Shown in pieces: positions 59,497 to 64,000 of a stretch of DNA of 64,000 bases. Position 1 is the first letter of the stretch. Each line of letters begins with the position of its first letter. The notes under the pieces are model-generated. The model was not told the origin of the DNA and did no database searches. It worked only from the letters and a program-made list of their open reading frames with translations. The stretch comes from Lycium barbarum (Eukaryota > Streptophyta > Magnoliopsida > Solanales > Solanaceae), in contig NC_083345.1 of NCBI RefSeq assembly GCF_019175385.1, positions 44,414,098-44,478,097 on the forward strand. Direction: 5' to 3'. The position numbers and the translations under genes are program-made.

Positions 59497-59627
59497 GTAT
59501 CAGTCAATCCTCTATCTAATTTTTAGAATCATTTTCTTATCACTAATATTATTTTGTTTGTCTAATAATGGCTTTTTGTCATACATTGTTCATTCACTTA
59601 GGGGTTGTTTGGTTTTAAAATAAATTA

Positions 59628-59790
59628 TGCAAGGATTAATTATACGTGAATTAGTTATGCAGAGGTTAATAATGCAGGGATTACTATATAGGAGTTAGTT
59701 ATACAGAGATTAATAATGCAGGAATTACTATATAGGAATTAGTTATGAAGAAATTAATAATGCAGGAATTACTATACATGAATTAGTACA
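59628..59790. repeat. 44 bp tandem repeat, about 3.5 copies
   Basis: 'aatgcaggaattactatata' followed by 'ggaattagttatg' recurs at 59671, 59715 and 59759. It is preceded by 'ggggttgtttggtttt' (59601), the usual start of a Solanaceae MITE whose other end I cannot find. Confidence 0.88.
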
Positions 59791-60321
59791 TTCTGGATGA
59801 TGGATTTGATTAATAAAATTAATTTACATTGTATAATTTAAAATATATGAAATCTCAAACTCAAACTCATGGACCAACCCAAAATGTTTGAAAATAAAAA
59901 ATCTGCTATTGTATGGTTCGCGCAAATCAAGGGTTAGTTTGAACTTCATAAAAAACTTTTTCTCTAAAATTTATTAACTATCTAAAAATAAGAAGTATAA
60001 CAAAATTTGACTACTAATTAATGTTCGTTTTAATGCTGGGGAGCACGGGCGACTTGTAACTAGTAAATTAATAATGGCATGGTTGTTGAAATCGAATTTT
60101 TACCCTTTTTATTTCGGTAGTTAGTATTATTATTATTTTGGTATTATTGATATTGGTTATACTAGTATTATGAGATAATGGTAAAAAAGACACCTGAATT
60201 ATCACTTTTTTGCGAGTTTCACACCCAACAATCAGGTGTTTCCCTTTCCTACCTGAACTATTACGTATCTACGAATTAAATCACACCTAGTTAATAGATG
60301 ATGATAGTCAAAGAGTAAAAG
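59791..60321. other. AT-rich stretch without gene
   Basis: No recognised domain. 'gctggggagcacgggcga' near 60036 is GC-rich but isolated. Confidence 0.4.
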
Positions 60322-60411
60322 CAAAGTTTTGTGACTTTTGTGTTAGAAAACATAGTTAAGTGATTTTGATGAAAAAAGTCATAGTTATGTGACCATATAT
60401 GAAATTTACTT
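60322..60411. repeat. Inverted partner of the 48794-48886 repeat
   Basis: 'gcaaagttttgtgac' to 'tgaccatatatgaaattta' matches the reverse complement of 48794-48886. Confidence 0.75.
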
Positions 60412-60570
60412 AGTATTTTCGATCCTTTTCAGAAATCAGTTTCAGCACTTCAAAAGTATTTTCCAGTACTTAAAGTTTATCAACTTTTACACTCAGCTAA
60501 CCCAAACAAATTCTAAATTGAACGAGATGGTTAAAAATTACCTTCAAAAAAACTTCCCTAGTCTCTTATA

Positions 60571-60787
60571 CTCCTTCGTTTTGACTTATATGAATCTATT
60601 TGACTGGACACGAAGTTTAAGAAAGAAGATAGAACTTTTGAACTTGTGATATAAAATGAGGCATATATATTTTGTGTCACTATAAATCATTGCACAAAGG
60701 TAAATTGTTTCCAAATATGAAAAGAGATAGTTCTTTTTTGCACAGACTAAAAAGAAAATATGTTCACATAAATTGGAATGGAGGGAG
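60571..60787. mobile_element. Stowaway-type MITE (217 bp)
   Basis: Ends 'ctccttcgttttgactta' and 'aattggaatggagggag' with TA on both sides (60569-60570, 60788-60789). The interior matches 889-1104 in reverse orientation, for example 'gtctgtgcaaaaaag' against 'gtccgtgccaaaatg'. Confidence 0.85.
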
Positions 60788-61147
60788 TAACAGTTTTGGC
60801 TATGGATTATTAGCATTTAAATACAAAATGGTGTCTACTTTCAGCTTCAAAAAGCTAAATTGGTCCTTTTCTTCGGGTTTGAAAGTTTCTTTCGATTCAA
60901 CTATTGAGAAAACAATCCACTAAGAGATTTTTGCCGAAGAAGGTGAATAAAGAATCTTGTTTAAGAAAATAATTCTGTAGGGGAACAGATTTTGTTTGTC
61001 TAAAAGTAGAGCCGCAAAGTTGTTCGCAATATTAATTACATCAATTAGAAGACGAGAGATCTATTGCACTTTGCTTTAGGACTTTAGTAGTATTTCCGGT
61101 AAATGTCGAATACTTGTAAAGAAAGCTTAGATACCTAGCATCAACAA

Positions 61148-61229
61148 GTGGACGTGCCGGAGTGGCTATCGGGCATGACTAGAAATCATGTGCGCTCTAC
61201 CCGCGCAGGTTCGAATCCTGCCGTCCACG
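61148..61229 (+). tRNA. tRNA-Ser(AGA)
   Basis: An 82 nt cloverleaf. The acceptor arm is gtggacg/cgtccac with discriminator G. A D-arm precedes the anticodon stem atga/tcat, with loop c-t-AGA-a-a (anticodon at 61181-61183, reading UCU codons). A long variable arm, typical of serine tRNAs, follows. The T-arm contains the B box 'ggttcgaatcc' (61208-61218). No intron. It is a nuclear-type plant gene, and 'caa' motifs lie just upstream as is common for plant tRNA start sites. No CCA is encoded. All stems pair, so it is probably functional. Confidence 0.95.
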
Positions 61230-61237
61230 GCTACTTC

Positions 61238-61242
61238 TTTTT
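61238..61242 (+). terminator. RNA polymerase III T-run
   Basis: Five T lie 8 nt after the tRNA 3' end, enough for pol III termination. I see nothing else in 61243-61601 apart from AT-rich DNA. Confidence 0.7.
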
Positions 61243-61601
61243 CTTCAAATTTCCTATTATAATTTTGTTATTTACGTGGATTCTCAGCAAGACAACAACT
61301 ATTTTTATCGGTAGTATGATAAGCAGATATAAATTATATGCTTATGAGCTAAAAGTCATAAATTGGTCATCACGAACTTATGACTTTTCAACTTATAGAT
61401 TATTTTTGGTTTGATCGAACTTTTAACCATTTTATTTGTGATATTTTTTCTAATTCTTCAAAATATTTGTCCCAAAACCAAACTCCTAAATTTATCTTCA
61501 CTCAGTATAAGTTTGTTCCTTTCTTTATAAGTGTTTACCCCCGATTTGGTAACCAATTGAATTTGTATGTGGATATAGGATATGTGCTTGGGCCTAAATA
61601 T

Positions 61602-62187
61602 TGATTACAAAGATTGGATAAGAACGCTTTTTAATACACAAATAAGGAGCATAAATACCGGCTGCTTACACATATGACGAGTAGATTGAAGAGGTTCAAC
61701 AAGAATCGGATGTATATATATATTGTGTTACAAATGCTCTTGAAAGTAAAAGAAGGATCAACCCCCTTAAGGGAGGAGGGGGCACTCTATTTATACTAAT
61801 GAGCCCATGGGCCTCCTCCAATGTGGGTCTAATAAAATAGTAATAAAAGGGGACAACCCCTGCACGGGTTTGGTGAGATTTGACTGACGGCGCCGTCTGA
61901 CACACGCACAGTTGGCAGCTGACCATGATGTGACACCACTGACGCGTCCTAGCAACGGTCGCATCGGACCAACGGACTCACGGACACCGGGCCAACGGTG
62001 ATGAGACACCGGAGAGAGATCCCGAACCCTCGGTGGCTTAGAGACCGGGTCAGATGGCGCTTCCACTCGGCAGCGATCAAAGTGCTTATCCGGGAAGGTG
62101 ATTTCCTCGTACGAACTCTCGCCCCTTTTCCCTCTCCGATCCATAGTTGCCCCGGATTTACCCGTATCCGGTTTTTTACCGTATACA
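61602..62187 (-). repeat. 3' LTR of a Tat-lineage gypsy element
   Basis: On the minus strand the LTR starts TGTATACGGTAAAAAACC (62187), directly after a polypurine tract. It continues through a TATA box to a probable end near 61602 (plus-strand 'tgattacaaag'). The outer end is inferred from TG...CA only. The element's body and its other LTR lie to the right, outside the window, so no TSD can be tested. Confidence 0.72.
61788..61795 (-). promoter_or_regulatory. TATA box in the LTR
   Basis: TATAAATAGAG on the minus strand, followed downstream by the C-rich 'GCCCCCTCCTCCC' and 'CATTTGTAACACAATATATA'. This is a normal plant LTR promoter layout. In this 3' LTR it would fire outward, toward the tRNA gene. 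Confidence 0.65.
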
Positions 62188-62202
62188 GATAGCCCCCACG
62201 CT
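62188..62202 (-). other. Polypurine tract
   Basis: AGCGTGGGGGCTATC on the minus strand abuts the LTR start. It shows that the element is read right to left and that the ORF beginning at 62718 is antisense to it. Confidence 0.75.
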
Positions 62203-62462
62203 TCCCGGACCAACGATCCATCGGAGTGAAGGGAAGTGAATGAATCATACATCCGACCGTCCGGACGACCTATCCTTATCTCCTTATTTTGGTGGGAATG
62301 GGTGCGTCATGTCTTCCCCTTTGCCGACCACGTGTCTTATTCCGGATGGTCCGTTCCTGTCAACCGCCTCTTGCACGTCGTTTCACGTCGCTTCACATTA
62401 ATGACTTGACACGTGGCGATCCTCGATTGGCCGTCCTCGATAACCGTTCCCTTCCTTATGCC

Positions 62463-62470
62463 TATATAAA
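62463..62470 (+). promoter_or_regulatory. TATA box for the antisense ORF
   Basis: TATATAAA on the plus strand is followed by a pyrimidine-rich leader with no ATG until 62718. So the first ATG after the likely start site is the one that opens the ORF. Confidence 0.6.
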
Positions 62471-62717
62471 GCCCCTTATTCCCTCATTTTTTCACTTTTT
62501 TCGATCTGTCCTCTCTTTTCATCTTCCCTCTGTATTCCAGATCCGTCCTTTCTGTTACAAATTTGTTGCCAAATCTTCTTTTGTTTACACGAAAAAAGAA
62601 AAGGGGGGATTAACTTTGTCATTGTTCTTGCCAACTGCTCTTTGCTTCTTCAAATCGTTATTTCCTTCGTTTCCTTTGCATTGTTTCCTAAAATCCTTTT
62701 CCTTCCATTCCTTCAAC

Positions 62718-64000
62718 ATGTCTGAAACCACTTCTACCGAAGTTCCTTCAGTTTCATCCCCGAGGGCCGAGGCTGTGTCCCCGACCAAACAAAAGAGTAA
62801 CCCCGAAACTACGGCCTCGGATGTTATACCGGCCAAATTTAACTTCAATAAAGACCTGGAGGCGGAAAAGCCCTCTGCCGTCTCGGACCGGGGATATGAC
62901 GTGAGGAGATATCCTTCCTCCATAACTGAGGATAAACTCAACACGGTCCGGGCAGACTGTGGGTGGCGCACTCGCCCGGTAAGGGTTTTTGCACCCGGGT
63001 CAGACGAATCCGTTACCGATCATCGGGAAGGGTTCTTGTACGTATACACTTATCCCTTTACCCTTAAGCTCGATCCCCCGGTTGATCCGGTCATACTGGA
63101 TATGTGCCGGACCTATGGCGTGACTTTGGCTCAGATCGGCCCGATTGTTTGGAGGGTCGTTGCTTGCCTCCGGTTGCTAGCCAACAGAGCTGAGAAAGAA
63201 TTCTCACTGGGCCACCTAATACGCCTGTACTCCCCAAGGATATTCCGGGGCGGTGTCATAAAACTAACCAAGCGCAGCCGGAACCCGCTCTTCTCGAAGA
63301 TGGTCGAAGATCGGGATAGGGGGTGGTTAGAACGCTACGTCCGGGTAAAAACCGAGGACATAATCCCGGCCGCCCATCTACCTTTTCCGGAGAAGTGGAA
63401 CGACAAACGTAAGTTCGAACCTTTGAGCCATCGCCCTTACATGTTCAGTCGCTTATGGTATTGTTTTCTCACCGCCCTTTCCTTATTTTTGTAGCAAATG
63501 GGTTTGTTCCCCCAGTTATCCGAGATCTGAGTGAGTGGGTCACGACGCTCCTCAACCAGCTACCCTATGAAGACCGGACTTGGGCCCACTTGTCACGCGG
63601 TCGATGGATCGCTCAAAATCATGGTAACTTTCGACTTTCCTTCGATCTTGCTGCATCTTTAGCCATTCGAGGTCGTCAGTTTTCTGAACCTGCCAACGTC
63701 TTTTATCGTTCAGGTTTGCCGAAGGGCTCGGTGGCATCTAGATCGGAGTTGGGGGCCGCTTCCCCTGCACTGGCGTCCGCGTTTGATACGGCGGGTTCCT
63801 CCCGTGTTCTTGCCGAAGCCACCAAAAGAAAACGACCCTCAGAAAAGGGGGAGCCGTCGAAACGAAAGAAGGCAAGAAGCGTTACCCGGCCCCAGAGAGA
63901 GGAAACGGAGCCCGACATCATAGTTTGGAGGGTCGATCCGGCTCCATCAACAGCCCCAACACCCGAGGACACTGCCTCCGAACTGCCCTTGCCTTCTATC
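62718..64000 (+). CDS. Antisense extra ORF of a Tat element, Transposase_28-like; 3 exons, incomplete
   Basis: Exons 62718-63408, 63495-63623 and 63714 to beyond the window; introns of 86 and 90 nt. The introns begin GTAAGT and GTAACT and end TTTTTGTAG and GTTCAG. Splicing joins one open frame of 369 residues so far. The N-terminus (1-55) is Ser/Thr/Pro-rich. About 105-230 ('GFLYVYTYPFTLKLDPPVD', 'IWRVVACLRLL', 'WLERYVRVK') resembles the plant 'putative gypsy type transposon' domain (PF04195). A basic, nuclear-signal-like stretch 'KRKRPSEKGEPSKRKKARS' lies in exon 3. The leader has an own TATA box. Extra ORFs, some antisense, are known in Tat elements; their role is unknown. A longer frame from 62289 starts before the TATA box and is not used. 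Confidence 0.72.

Noticed and set aside
62289..62717. Upstream extension of the antisense ORF
   Set aside because: It begins before the TATA box at 62463, and the first ATG after the box is 62718; the extension has no domain.
63409..63494. Read-through of exon 1 to the stop at 63494
   Set aside because: GTAAGT donor and TTTTTGTAG acceptor with phase match extend the frame by more than 130 residues, so splicing is the better model; donors at 63448 or 63458 would give introns under 50 nt.

Overview
The window looks like repeat-rich nuclear DNA from a eudicot, most likely a member of the Solanaceae. It is AT-rich and has no bacterial-style gene packing. It carries a TS-like tRNA-derived SINE, Stowaway, Tourist and hAT MITEs, LTRs of the 'tgtcacgaccc' and 'tgtaacacccc' types, an Ogre/Tat-type gypsy element, and a nuclear tRNA-Ser(AGA). 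The assignment to a family is an inference from repeat types, not from a search.

Layout. About 0.8-19.45 kb is a set of nested insertions. A non-autonomous Helitron (minus strand, CTAG end at 793) received a Stowaway MITE (889-1104) and an LTR (1165-17956, TSD tatat). That LTR was then entered by a 15.6 kb Ogre/Tat-type element on the minus strand (1710-17348), with ~4.9 kb LTRs, a primer-binding site, a polypurine tract, a gag gene (9256-11304) and no pol. A second Helitron copy follows directly (19452 to about 21.94 kb).

The only host-like protein gene is at 22350-23159: an intronless SPO11/TOP6A-like protein with the Toprim residues but without the N-terminal catalytic-tyrosine domain. 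A 169 bp hAT MITE sits 26 bp before its first native ATG.

From 23.3 to 36.1 kb come long-TIR elements, MITEs, an LTR fragment, and a solo Tat-like LTR (30628-33560, TSD gtcgt) inserted in a TIR arm of a MULE-like element. From 36130 to 43548 lies a non-coding LTR element (TSD actga). At 44.2-47.3 kb a solo LTR (TSD ccaag) splits a dead LINE reverse-transcriptase zinc finger/RNase H reading frame. At 49.0-51.5 kb a hAT element (TSD ttttcgat) with a BED zinc-finger remnant sits in the arm of another inverted-repeat element. At 52155-59496 a minus-strand solo LTR (TSD gtatc) contains a plus-strand solo LTR (53011-56732, TSD tcggc).

The right end holds the tRNA-Ser(AGA) gene (61148-61229) and the 3' LTR (61602-62187) and polypurine tract of a Tat-lineage gypsy element on the minus strand. 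Inside that element, in antisense orientation, is a spliced three-exon ORF (62718 to beyond 64000) with its own TATA box. It resembles the 'putative gypsy type transposon' (Transposase_28) proteins.

Taken together, the window records serial insertion followed by LTR-LTR recombination to solo LTRs. Except for the tRNA and possibly the SPO11-like gene, I see no evidence for working host genes. All identifications rest on reading motifs, target-site duplications and internal repeats by eye; no database search was run.
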